DNA of 64,000 nucleotides from Bursaphelenchus xylophilus (lineage: Eukaryota; Nematoda; Chromadorea; Rhabditida; Aphelenchoididae), in the NCBI GenBank assembly GCA_904066235.2, contig CAJFCV020000004.1, positions 5,828,001-5,892,000 on the forward strand, in the 5' to 3' direction. The translations under genes and the position numbers were made by a program. Each line of letters begins with the position of its first letter. The stretch's first letter is position 1. Shown here piece by piece: positions 32,511 to 45,800 of the stretch. Under the pieces are notes generated by a model that was given only the letters and a program-made list of their open reading frames with translations, ran no database searches and had not been told where the DNA came from.

Positions 32511-33440
32511 TTACTCGAGAAAGACGTTAATGGAGTCGGCGTAATATTTAGGGACGAGATCTTTGTCATTCTCGATCGACCCCACATATGCGAGATCGTG
32601 AACGCCCGTCAACACCAGCAAGGTGTCCAAATTATTCGAATTCCCGAACCAGATGTCCGTATCACATCTGTCGCCCACCATCAAGGTTCTATTGGGGTTG
32701 ATATTGAAGTTGCGACTAATGTATTCGAACATGGAACTGTGAGGCTTCCCCATAACAACCGGAGTTCTACCACTGATCGCGCGGACTGATAACGATGAAG
32801 ATCCGGCACCGGGGACGATCATACCCGGGACACTCGTGGGGAAGGTCTTGTCTTCATTGGTGGCTATGAATTGGACATCTGGGTCCTTGATGTAGTTAAC
32901 GGCTTTTGTCAACTTTACGTAGTTAAAGTGAGGATCGTAACTGGTCACAACGGCGAATACTTTTCTGCTGAGATCAATGCTTTCGACGAATCCGTTCTAA
33001 ACATATTCCTTATTATCATACTATTCAATAACCCTTACCACATCTGAATCTAAATTATCAGCACCCGTTCCGAAGGTTTTGATGCCTGCGGCATTGATCA
33101 TGGACTCCAGGTTTTTGGTTCCGATCAAATAAACCGGCAATTCTTTACTTCTTGGATCCAACGTCAGATATTCCGAAACCACCATGGCTGGGCTGATAAC
33201 CTTGGACGCTGACAATTTTTTGAACCCCAATTTTGAAATCTTTTGTGCAAATTGGTCTGACGTTTTGGTGGAATTGTTGGTAATCACCAGTACTTGCTTT
33301 CCCAGGTCGATTAACTTATTTATGGCATCAACAGCGCCGGGAATAACTTGATCGCCAAGCCAAAGAACCCCATCGGCATCAAATAGGAAAACATCATAGG
33401 AGTCCAACAACCTATTTCCAGTCGTTTTCTCCGGGGCCAT
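32511..33440 (-). CDS. pgph: HAD-family phosphatase (phosphoglycolate / 4-nitrophenylphosphatase type)
   Basis: Magnesium-dependent phosphatase of the HAD superfamily, C2-capped (PGP/NagD-like); likely removes 2-phosphoglycolate or similar side products. Exons complement(32511..32996, 33039..33440) give 296 codons, 295 aa, typical of the family. Motif I is FLFDADGVLWLGD (nucleophile and acid/base Asp pair), motif II LVITNNSTKT, motif III lysine in VVMGKPHSSMF and motif IV VGDRCDTDIWFG. All catalytic residues are intact. No targeting peptide is evident, so probably cytosolic. Which C. elegans pgph gene it matches was not determined. Confidence 0.93.
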
Positions 33441-33887
33441 GACCTGGGAGGGAAATCAGTTCTAATTGGGATTAAAAAATACCCATTATAAAAATTATAA
33501 AAAAGTGGGTACTCGAACATCACGCGACTTTTACGAGTAAAACTAGGCGACAGTGACCTCATGAGTCAAGTTCTCTTTTCGGAGATTGGGTTTAGAAAGT
33601 AGTTTGTATTATACCACTTTAACACAAACAAAAAATACAATTGCAATCAAAACGATATTCAAACAAAGTCTGAGGATAGTACCAAACTTTTTATCATAAA
33701 ATAGAAATATAAAATTTTATTGATGATATATAATATAACAAACTCTGCCAAAAAATTTATATGTACATGAAGAAAAGTCAGATTTGAAAGGCATTTGAGA
33801 TAGCAAATAAACATTGAACAAGTTCTGGTGGCAGTATAACAACAAAAACACCTAATCCTATTGTTCCTGAGCATCATTCGCTGATTT
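33441..33887. other. Intergenic region between pgph and clarinet stop
   Basis: 447 bp, AT-rich; contains the clarinet 3' UTR and pgph promoter. No gene recognised. Confidence 0.4.
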
Positions 33888-36800
33888 TTATATGGCAGGG
33901 TATCCGAGATCCAGATTTGCTAAAATTGAAACAACTTAAGAATCAATAGGACACTTACAGGGGTTGTAAAAAAAATTTTGTTTCACAGGTCTGTCGTAAA
34001 TTGTAGATGTTACCGGAAGCATCTCCTCCGATGATTGTTGTTCTACTGATTCTAACAGATACCATCTTGGGGTGTTATCAAGCACATTCCGCTCTGAAAA
34101 AATAGAAAATAAAAAATGCATAAAACAGTAACAAAATTATTGAAACAACTTACTCGACAATGGGACTACAACCTGGCCCAGGCAGATATTGTCATTATAT
34201 TTATCGTAATCCCAGACCGTAAATTCGAGATACTTGTTGGGCAATTCATTGTATCCGACCAGATAATCGACGGTTTGGTGCCACTCTGGATCGGCGGTGT
34301 TGGATACATACTTGGTTCTTCGTTTATTGACAACCCTGATAAAAAATGAGAATAATATCGGTAGACTTACTTCCGTCCTGGCAATAAGTAGATCTTTACG
34401 AAAGGATTGGGAAGAACAACACTATTATCATATTCACGATGGGTTAATCCTCGAGCCGCAATTATGGTGACAACCAGGACTGAGTTATATTGGTCATAAC
34501 CAATGGCCAATTGGATTTTACCTAGACCATCTCGAGATCTCTTAATCGCAACATAAGTAATGGTGTAAGTACTTACATGATGGCGTCTCTTTTCTTCCAA
34601 AGTTGATCTGTGAGCAGGAATAGGAGGCGCTTCTTTTAGGTACCCAAAACGGTGGCTTTCGTCTGCGGTGGAATCGTATATATTCTCCTGGTTTATTTGA
34701 TCTTTCTTGGATTCATCAGTGTTCTTAATTACAATCTCCACTTCCCCGCTGGTCGCATTTATGACCCTCTCCACCTCTTCAAACGTCTTTCCTCGTAGCA
34801 AAACGCCATTCCATTCCAAAACTTGATCTCCTAAATATAGAAAAATGAAATACGAAAATAAAGAACGACTAAACAAAAATAAACAAACCTTCTTTAATTT
34901 CGCCCAATGTATCATATGCCTTACTTCTGTTAACGGCCGTTACAAATGCCGCTAATTCCCCATTATGAAGTCTTTTTCCACCCGTTACACGAAAACCGAG
35001 GTCTGAAATTTTTTTGTTGTAACAAAATGTCACAAATTATATTGGGAAACAAAAAATTGCTGGAATTAGAAAAGAATTTGGACGTACCGTGATACACATT
35101 GGCATGCCGATATCGCCTTGTTAGAAGAATTCTCTTTATTTTTGTGCCGTTTCTGCTCCGACTGTGACGATGTGCTGGTAAAGGATCTGTCCGAGTCCTG
35201 GTAAGTGAACTGATCTAAAAGTGAAAATTATTATTATTCCACACTGTTCTGAAGATTGTACCTTTTTGGGTATTAAATCATCGGCACGTTGATATCGCGG
35301 TAGACTGGTGAAATATGATTCTAAAAAAAATATTTTTTACGAATTATAAATTTCAGCACGGATGATGACGTTATTTCCACCTTTCATCCAAAAAATAGGA
35401 CTTGAGGTTTTAGCCGATGGTTTATTCGAGCTTGCGGACCTTTTCTTTCCATGAATTTAAAACATTAGATTGGCTGTTTTTTCCTTTATTCGATCAAAAA
35501 GTAAGATAACTTGGACATTCGAATTACATGGTGAAATAACGTCACAATCTTGCTTTACATCAAGTCTTCGATGAACTCGGCGATTACGTAGTTGCAAACG
35601 ACTTTCTTAATTAAAAAAACTACATTTATGCGTAACCACCGAGGTTGATCTGAGACAAGATTTTGTTAAAAGTTGGAGCGCTTACTGCACTCAAGGTTGT
35701 ACATACCCGGACTTCGATAGGGCTGTGGTTGTGGGCGGGGTTGGGTGCTATAATGATAAGAACGGGGGACTTGCGGACATGGCCAAGGTTCATTATAATT
35801 ATTGTTTAGGGGAATATGGGGTGGTCTGTAGGTCGATTGGGGCACGAATGATGATGATGGTAAGGTCGGCCACACTCTTTTGCTCGCTACAGGCATGTAA
35901 GAGGATGTATAAGGATCTCGTCTGTAGTTCTCGTTGACGATGTCATTGTTTGGGCGGTTCAGTTTGACTCGGTTATAATGAACGTTGCCGTAATCTCCGA
36001 TTGGCTGAATCGGACGAGATCCATAGTTTGCATCGCGTCTACTGTATACGTAATCAGTAACCGGGTGTTGTTGGTATGATGAGAGGTAATGAGGTATCGT
36101 TTGTTGGAGTGTTGGCTGGTCTAAGGGTTGGCTAACCGCAAATTGGTTAGGCACTTGATGGTAATTGTACTGTTCTTCTGTTGGTCGAAGGCAGTCTTCA
36201 TATATATTGGGCCGCATCTCTGGATAGATGGACTCATCCACAAATCCAGCGTTATCGATTTGATCGTTGACGTAACTGGCGTATTGTGATAATATTCTCT
36301 CGTTTCCGACATTTGAAATTTTCTGAGGATAAGAAGGTTGCTGGTAATAAGACTGGTTGTAATTTCTTGGAAGAGTGCAATAAGGATTTACAGGTTGCGT
36401 TCTATAATCGGAAGCAGGTGGACGTTGATATTCATAATCTCCAAGGTCCTGTACTGATTGAGAATAAAGTCCAGGAATTGTGCTTGGAGGGTAATAGGAA
36501 GTATCTTCAAAAATAGTCCTCTCAAAATCCCGCGGAAGCGAGCCATAACGATTGGCAGGATAGGAGCTTGTTCCCACCGTCGTTTGTCGAGTATTCCGCC
36601 TTGGAAGAGATCCGTATTTGCTTACCGCACTATTCCACAGCGTATTATCATCAAGATCGTAGGTATTAAGGTTCCTGAGGTCGATCATTGACGCGACTTT
36701 CTCCTTCCGTCTCTCCAATTCTCTCATTACTTCCTTTCGTTTCCATTCCATTTCCTCAGGGGTTTTAACTTCCCGGAATCGATTCTTCGGTTTTGAATGT

Positions 36801-39800
36801 CGCGGCATCGGACCTTCACGTAGCCTCTTATCATACTCGTCGAAATATTTCTCAGTCTTTTCGAGCAAATCTGGAGAAACGTGGCTGAGGAAATGCCCTC
36901 GAGGAGAAGTGGATACGTCATGTTGAGGGATTTTTCGGCCCTTAGGTCGAGAGTCAAGGGCCACATATGAATCGGTTTGGGTTTCTGCCGAAACCATGGT
37001 TTGAGTTTCAGAGTCAACCTGATATGACGACGGCTTGGACCCGCTGTAATTCCTTATGGCAGGAGGTTTGGTTTGAGGGGGTGACTGTTCGGTGTAGTAT
37101 CTGGTTAAAGCTGGTATTTGAGGCTTGGTGTCGTATTGTACGCCGACGGTTTTTTTGTTTGAGGAGGTGCTCGTTGATGGAGCGTAATGGTGATCTTCAT
37201 GGCCATACGTCTTACTATACACCCGTGGGAAATCCGAAGAATATATTATGGGAGTATTTTTCACTGGTGTTACACGAGCTCCGCGGATCAAATCAGCTGG
37301 CAAGTCACATTTGACTACATCCGGGATAGCATCGATCTCCGCCGCTCTGTGCTCCGGCATAAGGCCGCTGACCAGCATTCGCCGTATGACATATTGCCGT
37401 TGGTTGGCCTCGATCTCAGCATTCTCATTCTCTAGGCGCCGTTTACTTAAGGTTCTTCGGAGCTCTTGTTTGAACATAAGCTGAGACATGGCTTCAGACA
37501 TCTTGGGAGTTGCGTTAATTTTCTTTGCGGACTCAGTTGAGGTGATAGCCGACCTTGCTCTAGTCTTCTGTGGAGCCTTAAAAGTGGCCCCAGCCATGAT
37601 ACCAGGATCCACCGAGTGGGCGGTGAGATCATAACGAGGTAGTGCTGTGTCGTGATAAGTGTAACTCTCAGTGAAGTGCGTGGATTGTCCTCCTTGATCG
37701 TAGTAGGTGGTTACACTCGCAATGTCCTTTGTCTCCGGAGCACTAGAGCTGTAGTAGAGAGGCGCGTGAATGGGCAGTGGTTGACGATTTCCCGGCAGTG
37801 ATGGAAGTTTTCGGCGGCCCATTTCGGTGTTTGCGCCTTGCAATAGCGCATCCTCCTATAATTTGAGTTACGTTAAGCGTTGGAAAGCGACATGAAAGAA
37901 AGCCGAAACATCGATACAATTCGAATTTAAGGAGCGGGCCATAAACAGTGCCTGCTTTTATTGACAAGGGGAAACAAAACAAACACCATGCCCTCGCCGT
38001 GAGTGGGGGATACTATTCTCTCTATTCAAAACATTAAAACAGAGGGCGCAAAGCCCCTTTGAGTCAAAAATTCGTCCCCCGAGATTAGGATTGTCGTGCC
38101 AAGAGGCTCGGAAAGCATGTCTACGCGGGCCTTAGTTTTTTGCAGATTTAGGTGCGGCGTGAGAAAGGGCGGTTTCTCAGGAAGCGTTGAACCTAGTGCT
38201 GAGGCATTCTGAAGCATACTTTTTTTGGTGCCCCGTAGGTCATACCGAGGGGCGGGGGGTGGGTGGGACGCCAACAGAAAAAACGGAAACGAACTGACCA
38301 GTACGCCGGCCCTCGTTTCCGCTTTTATTCTTTTTCAGCCAGAGCCTTCGTAATGCTCAACGTCTGAGATTGGGCAGCGTGAGGGAAGCAAGGGCGAAGA
38401 GACGGGCGGTTATTTCTCTAACTCTCTTTAGTGCCAAATAAAGTAATTGTCCGATAACGGTCTGATTAGCATAATTCCCATCTAAAACTTTTAAAATTTG
38501 TTGAAGAACTTTAGTGGTGGTGCGAAGCGGAAATTTTAAGATTAATAACAACACAGAGGGCACTGCACTCATTCATAAGCAAATGAAACCCACATCAGTC
38601 GTCCGAACAGTGGCTACTGCGCGAGATTGGATTATGTCTCGAATGGGCGTCTTGTCACTAGTCAGAATCATCGCCGGAGATCTCTTCAGTCTTAAAGTAC
38701 AAACAACTTGTTAATTTGATGTTCTTCATACCTTGAGGATTGCAGGTCGTCAAACGGGAGATCTAATGAAGTGTAATCCCCATTTGGCGTTACCGGTTCT
38801 TTTACGGTACCAGTTGTTGTAAACTGCGCCAAAAAAGCGGCGTCAGAATCTGTCACACAAGTAGGGAGATCTGCAAAATACAGGGTTAAACACGGGATTT
38901 GCTCATAACGATAAATTTAGAAGGAAGTGGACAGCAATGGAAGCAATATTTTAGATTTCTACATACCTGTGCTTGTCTTTGGTTGTGTGCCATGAATATG
39001 GATGTGTGGAGGCAAATGAACGTCTTCGGCTTGATGGATATCTGTTGTGAAATGATGGGATCGCTGTAGAGGTGTGGTGGATGTCTTTATGTCTCCTGAT
39101 TGATTATCGAATGTTGATCGACCATTGGTTGCATCGGGGGGTGGAGGTGCTGTTCTAATTGGTGTAAGAGGGGTCTTGTCTATCTCTTCAGCGGCTTGTG
39201 GGACACCACTTATTGGATCAGGCTTGTCCCCATTCTCTTTTCCTTTCCTCTTCACATCCTTTGGCACCAGTGCCGGAACTGTAGTACCATGGAGCGGTCT
39301 TCGTTCAAGAAGTTGAGCTAAACGAAAGTATTTTTATAGATTTAACTTACGGTTATATTTAGATTCGCTGCTGATGTTACTATTGTTCTCGTCTCCCTCT
39401 GGAATTGTATATACAGGGCCTGGTCGGTGCTTGTGGTATCCATCATGTCTGTTGGTATAATAATTCACCGCTTGTTGATAGTCAATGTCATCCGAGTCCA
39501 GGTTTACTTGTTCCACGATGACGTCATTATCGTCATCTTCGGGGGAGTCGATAAACGGATTAATTCGTTGATTGTTTTCCTTTTCTTTTGGGGTTTCCTG
39601 AGCAACAATTTCTGTTTTGGCTGGTTCTGCGACTTCTTTCTTCTTTGTTATATTTGTAGCCCATTGGACGTCGAATTCATCATCGGCTGCCTCACCAAAT
39701 GATTGTATCTGTTTCAGCATTTCTTGGGTACTTTTGGATTGGTTCTGCTGATCTTGAACCAATTGTGACGCCGACATCGAAGGAACTTCTATTACGCGAT

Positions 39801-42800
39801 CAGGATAGTCGTCTTCATCAGAGCTAGGAGGCGTCTCGGCATCTGATTCGTCATCGGAAGTTTTCTCAACTTCTTCATGACTTGTGATCTTGATCTTGGG
39901 GGTTTTAGGGATATCCATCATCCGACTAAAGCCTGTGGTGACTTCTTTCACATTATTCGACGCCACTGTACTAACGATAACAGTCGGTGACAAAGGATCT
40001 TCCATTTGCACTTCAAAGATCCCGTCATTGGTGTCGAACAGGTGGTGCGTTCCATCATCGTTCTCCATTGATGTGGTTACAATTTGTTCGGTTACCGGAT
40101 GTTGCTCCTCCTTTTCTTTTGGCCTCTGTTTTTCATGGCCGTCATCGGTTTCTATGATTGACACTTCGCCATCGTATTCGCTGGCGGCAATATCTCCATC
40201 ATCTGAGAATACAGTTGTCCACATTCGACCGGTCTTGGCTGGTTCCCATGAATCGGGTAGATGGAACTAGAATTAAAATATGAAAAATATCTTAAAAGAT
40301 GGATGACTAACTTTATATTCTTGTGGTTCGACCCAAAATTCCTCTTCGGTCTCAACCGCATCTACTTCTGCAGGTGATTTTGACGACTCGGTGATTGTAA
40401 TTGGCTGTTCTTTCTCATCAAAGTCTTTAGTCGGCCCGTCTGGCTGAGTTGTTTCATCACCAATTATTTCCTAGAATTCAAAATAATAGGTTATTTAAAT
40501 GGCTTACATCAGTAAATAGTGTTGTTTTCGGCACCACTAGGTCTTCTGCAATGTATTCCGGACTGTAGGTGTTGAGTTCAGTGCTATAGCTAGTGCTTGG
40601 CGCAGTTATGTAACCACTTTCGGTGACTGACGTAAACGATATCGACTTTGCTGGACCTGATTGCCCTTCTCCGCCTTCAATGGATATATTGGAATCGACG
40701 GAACGTTTTTGGGACATTGGAAGAGTTGGTTTAGCGACGTCGTCTTGCTCGGCCATCTTCATTACACTCAAAATCTGCGCTTGCTCCTCTGCGGAAAGAC
40801 CTTGAAGCATCTCCTCATCAAACCCTGGTGGCATTGAAACTTCTGTGGGCATTTCGGTATGGAATGCACTAAAAACCAAACATAATCATAAAGAAAGTCT
40901 TACGTCTTTTTGGGCTGCTCTTGCTGTAATGTCGTTGTTGCGTACGAGATTGATTGGACCGATTTTGGCCGTTCTGTTGATGTTGGCTGTTGAAGTTCAT
41001 CGGGTTTAGGCGGTGAAATTCTCATATCTTGTTGTGCGTCGATTTCAGCACAAGCCATTACAGCCATGATTTTCATTCTCTCTTCTTCAGACAAGTCTTC
41101 AAATCCAGGTGGAATATTCTGTGAGATTGGGGATTGGAGAATGTTTGTAACAGGCTGGTTGATTTCCATTGATGACTTCGATCTTTCAGGGACTTCCGAT
41201 TTTGGAATCTAGAATGTGTTTAGACAAGGGAAATAGGAACTCACAAAGCTCGCCACTCCAATTTGTGTTAGATCTCCAGTTGATGCTGCTTGTTGGGCCA
41301 CTTGTGCAGCTTGGGTGGCTTTTGCTGAGATCTGTTCGGTAGCCTGCTTGGCTGATTTTAAGGCGCCACTTGCCAATTTACCGAAACCGCCAAAGCCTCC
41401 GAAGCCGGAAGACTTAACACGATCTCCGGAGAACATATTACCGCTGGAGGTCGTTACAATTACAGGGAGGGTCGACTCTTTTTCTTTCGGTATCTGAGAT
41501 TGGAATTGTTCAACATGATCGGATTCCAATCCACATGGCTCGTTGGCAGCTACAATATCGGAAATCGGTCCAGTGGAAGATGAAACCGATGCACTGTCCC
41601 GACCAGGCCATGCAGTTACCAGCTCGACGGCAACGTCAGTCTCTTCCTTATAAAAGGGTGGGGAGCCCGCGAAATGTCTTTTTTGGGCCGAGACACTGCA
41701 AGACCAGTCCTGAGCAGCCGTAACGCGGTCCCCGGCCTCTTCAGTGGAAACGGGCGAGAGAGCATGCCCTGAAGGCATGGCACTCTTTTCCCTGCCAAAA
41801 GACCCTGCGCTTTCCCACTTTGGCTCGAAAGTAACCGGCTGGAAGGGTAAGCGCTGTTCCTCGGCATGTTGTTTTTCGGGATCGATAATTCCTGATGTGT
41901 ACTCCTGCTTCTCATACTCCACATCCCACGTTTTATTAGCCAAACCAAACTCGTCGTCGGCTTGATTGACATCTTTAGACATTTCGCTGCCCCACTTCCT
42001 AATTGGCTCGGCAATCCTTTGATCTCGAACTTCCAGGATTTCTAAACACAAAGAATAGATTTAATTTTGCGGGCATAATAAACCAAAATCTTGCTCTGGT
42101 TGAATATAACATTAGTTTACAATACAGTAACATACCATCATATGAATAGGAATCTAGTTTTTCGGTGAGCTCAGCGATGTTTTTCTGCAGCCAGTAGCCA
42201 TCGGTGTCCTCTTCCTCTTTCCATTGATCCTCAAACAAAACGGGTATTTCCGTAGCCATTGATAATTCATGATTTTCAGACGGATAGGAATACTCCTTTT
42301 GTATTGTTGGCAATTGGTCTGTTACAACGTCTTCTGTTAGTGGCTGTACTGGAGTAGTCTCCTTCGGACTTAGCACAGAAAATTTGGAGATTGAACTTGA
42401 GACATTCGAATTGACAATCTCATTCAACTTCTGCGTTTGTCGAGTGATCGTGCCCTTGAATGTACTCAAGCTCAGCTTTCCGAGAACATTCTCAGTAGTT
42501 CCTTTTGGTGATCGGGCAACTGCTGTCTTTATAGGCTCTGGTGCTCTCGTAGAGACCATACTTTCTTCCTCCATCTTCTTTATCATCATTTCTATGTTTG
42601 CAATATGAGCAAGTTCTTCTTCAGAGATTATATTATATTCCTTTTCTTCTGTCTTCTTTCTCTTTGGAGGTGCTGAGGAACTAACAACGAATGGAATATC
42701 TCCAGTATCTGCCTTTTCGATGACAGCCGCAATATGTTTTCTTTCGCTTTCATTTAATTCGTCCAAAGCAGCCAAATTGGTCAGAGCAGAAGAGCATCTG

Positions 42801-45800
42801 AAGACGAAATTACATGTAATGTGTTGGACCTAATGACATAAGAAAAATAAATAAAAACGTCTGTTATTCGACTAAGAGCCGACTTACCTGCGGGACATGT
42901 CAGGGGTAGTCGATTTGTTCGCACTCATCATCACATTGATAATATGCTCCCTCTCCTCAACACTAAGCCCGGCCAAAGCTTCTTCAGGAATGTTGGTAAA
43001 TGAATCGTTTCTAGGTTCCGAACTGATTGAGGACCTGCGCACCAACTCCATGATGTCTCCTGATCGGACTGCACTTATTTTTCGTGCATTCATAACCGGG
43101 GATGGCTGGCGACGTAAGAAAGCCATTGCCGAGACAGGTCTTTCCGGGATTGGTCGTTGACGGAATAAACCAAACAGATCGAATCCCGGCTTCTCAGGTT
43201 CATCTTCAATGGCTTCCACAGCATATTGCAAAGGCTCATCGTTCGGAGATATCTCTTCGCTGAAATGGAATTAAAATTATTGTTTTTCGGTTGCTACTTT
43301 ATGCACGGTGTTTCAAGAAACATTCCACAAAGTATTTTCGAATATCTTCGTGCTCTTTGCAGCTATCTAAGATGTTCAAATTTGATTTTTAATCGGAGTT
43401 GGGCGGTTTTCAAAAGGATTTTTTCTGATGAGAGACCAATTTTCGGCGGTGACATTTGACGCCTTTTTTGACGAGAAAAATCAACCGAAAGCTCCACAAA
43501 AATTTCCTCTTTCTCTTCCTTCGGAAAAGAACAAGGGCATCTTTGTAGTTGCTCGGTTGGCCAAGTGGGTAAAGCGTCCGTTCGGTAATCTTTTGGGGTT
43601 GGTTTGATTCCGGCCAGCGCGAATGGCCGTTATAAGACTTTGATAGGCAAGTTCAACCTCTAATAAACCAAAAAATTATTTCGTCATTTTTATACATTTT
43701 ATAGGTTATGTATAAAAAATTTTAATTAAAGATATAAAAATGGTAAAATATTCTTTTTGATTTGTTGGGGTTTGATCATGCCCCACCCGAGGGCGCAAAA
43801 GGGTCTCACCCGGGACGGTAGCCATAAACCACAGTGGATTCGAGGTCCTCACTGTCAACGTAAGATCAATTCGAAGCGTGAATGGAACTACATGACGGAG
43901 ATGGAACTAAGAAAAAGACGGGGGAAGATTGGAACAGCGATTGTTGGAGTGGACATCTCCGTATACTAGTCGCGACATAAAGTCCTGAGAAATTTGCACA
44001 GTGCATTTTTGTTTTCGTTTCGGATCCGTCGCGGCAATTCCCCGTTTTTGCACTAGCGACATGCACTTTCGCGCGAGCCACTCCAATTTTCTCGCGCGAC
44101 ACCCGCGACAAAATGTGTCAGGACTTTATGGCGCGACTAGTACACGACACCTTGCCTGTCCAAGAATGAGATGGACCGATTGCGAAAACACCCTGGCCAT
44201 GGAAGCATCTTATAACAACGGAAACGATTCTGATCCACTCTATGCTTTTATTACGTGATTAGTGTGAATAAATTGAGATTGACCTGCTCTATTCACCTAT
44301 CCTAGTAATTTTCCCAAACACTGGGGGAAGTTCAGACCTTTTAAAACAGCTTTTTTGTAAGGGTCGAGCTAGCTGTGCACATGAAACAGGATGTCACAGT
44401 AGAGCCATGAAACACTAACCACATGTTACCCTTACCGCGAGTACTAAATTTCAGAAAAAAATTTTTTGATTATTGGCCTACTGTAGGTGTACTGTAGCTT
44501 TCCCGCATTTCCAGGATCTCAGCCACGAGAGGTTGGATTCTCTCCGGACCTTCTCTGTGTTATAGAATGGACAATTCCAAGCAACTTTCGTATTGACACC
44601 TTTTTCCTAGGACTTCTGGAAGTATGTGAAAAATTTGCATATTTGGCAAAAAATTTATATTTCTTAAATTTTCTAAAAAAATTTGCATATCGGGACGTCC
44701 TTTTTATTGCTCTAAATGACGCTCCATGAAGCGACAATTCAAACGGTATATAGGTCATCGCAAGGCGTTCTGTCTATGTTGCAAACGAGGCTTCTAAAGG
44801 TCGTGTCATCACGGATTTTTTTTGGGCTAAAATTTTATATGCGAGATATTGGGACAAAATTTAGTCTTATTATAATCTATGCAAAATGCTAAGACTTTTG
44901 GACCCCACTTTTATGAGTCTCAGACCGACCGGTCGAAAGATACGACCGAGTTTTGAGACTTTCCGGCCTTTTTCAATTTTTACCCGGAAGGTGACGGAAT
45001 TTCGGGATTTCTAGGATTCTGATGGTAGTATTCGATGTAGCACGTATGGAGTTGCCTACGTACATCGATCCCGCTTACCGATACGGATGTTCGCGAAAAA
45101 AAGGAATTTTTGTCTAAAGATTTTTGCGCAATATCCAACAAAACACCGTTTTGATGACTGAAATTCAGCATTCTGATGGCATAATTGAATCCGAACATAC
45201 AGGGTGGGCCACTCGAAACTCCCAACCTCTTTTCAAGTATTTCTCCGCCAATAATGCACCAATTTCTTTAAAATTTATATCAAATTGAAGCTGAGACACC
45301 CCATTTCTTGTCCACCAAATATGGCCCGTCTAGCTTCACGGAGGCACCCGCACTGACCTTTTATATTTTCATTCCAAATTTTGGGGCCCGAAATCGGTGA
45401 AACTTAGAATTTTTTTGGAATGATTTCCAGTTGAGTTTCTCGGAATTGGAAAATGTTCGCGCCTTTGACTAAATAAAACTCTTATAAGCAGCAGAAAAAA
45501 ATGATGGCAGTCAACGGAATAGTCAAAATTATTCTTCAAGGCGTTGCTTTCCTGTTCTGGGGCGATAAGCTTAATTATTCGAAATTTTTCAAAATGTTAA
45601 AAAATGGGCGAAACTGTCTACATGCATGACGACATCCACCCCGAAGATGCATAGAAACTTTCCAGGCTTAGATTGCACGAGAAAACAGCTTTCGTTCTCA
45701 TTCGCCCAAATTGGTACCTCACCTGATTGAAATATGGGTTTAACACACTTGGTACGGACGTAAATCTTAATGTTTTAAAATTTTTTTTCGCGAATTTGTC

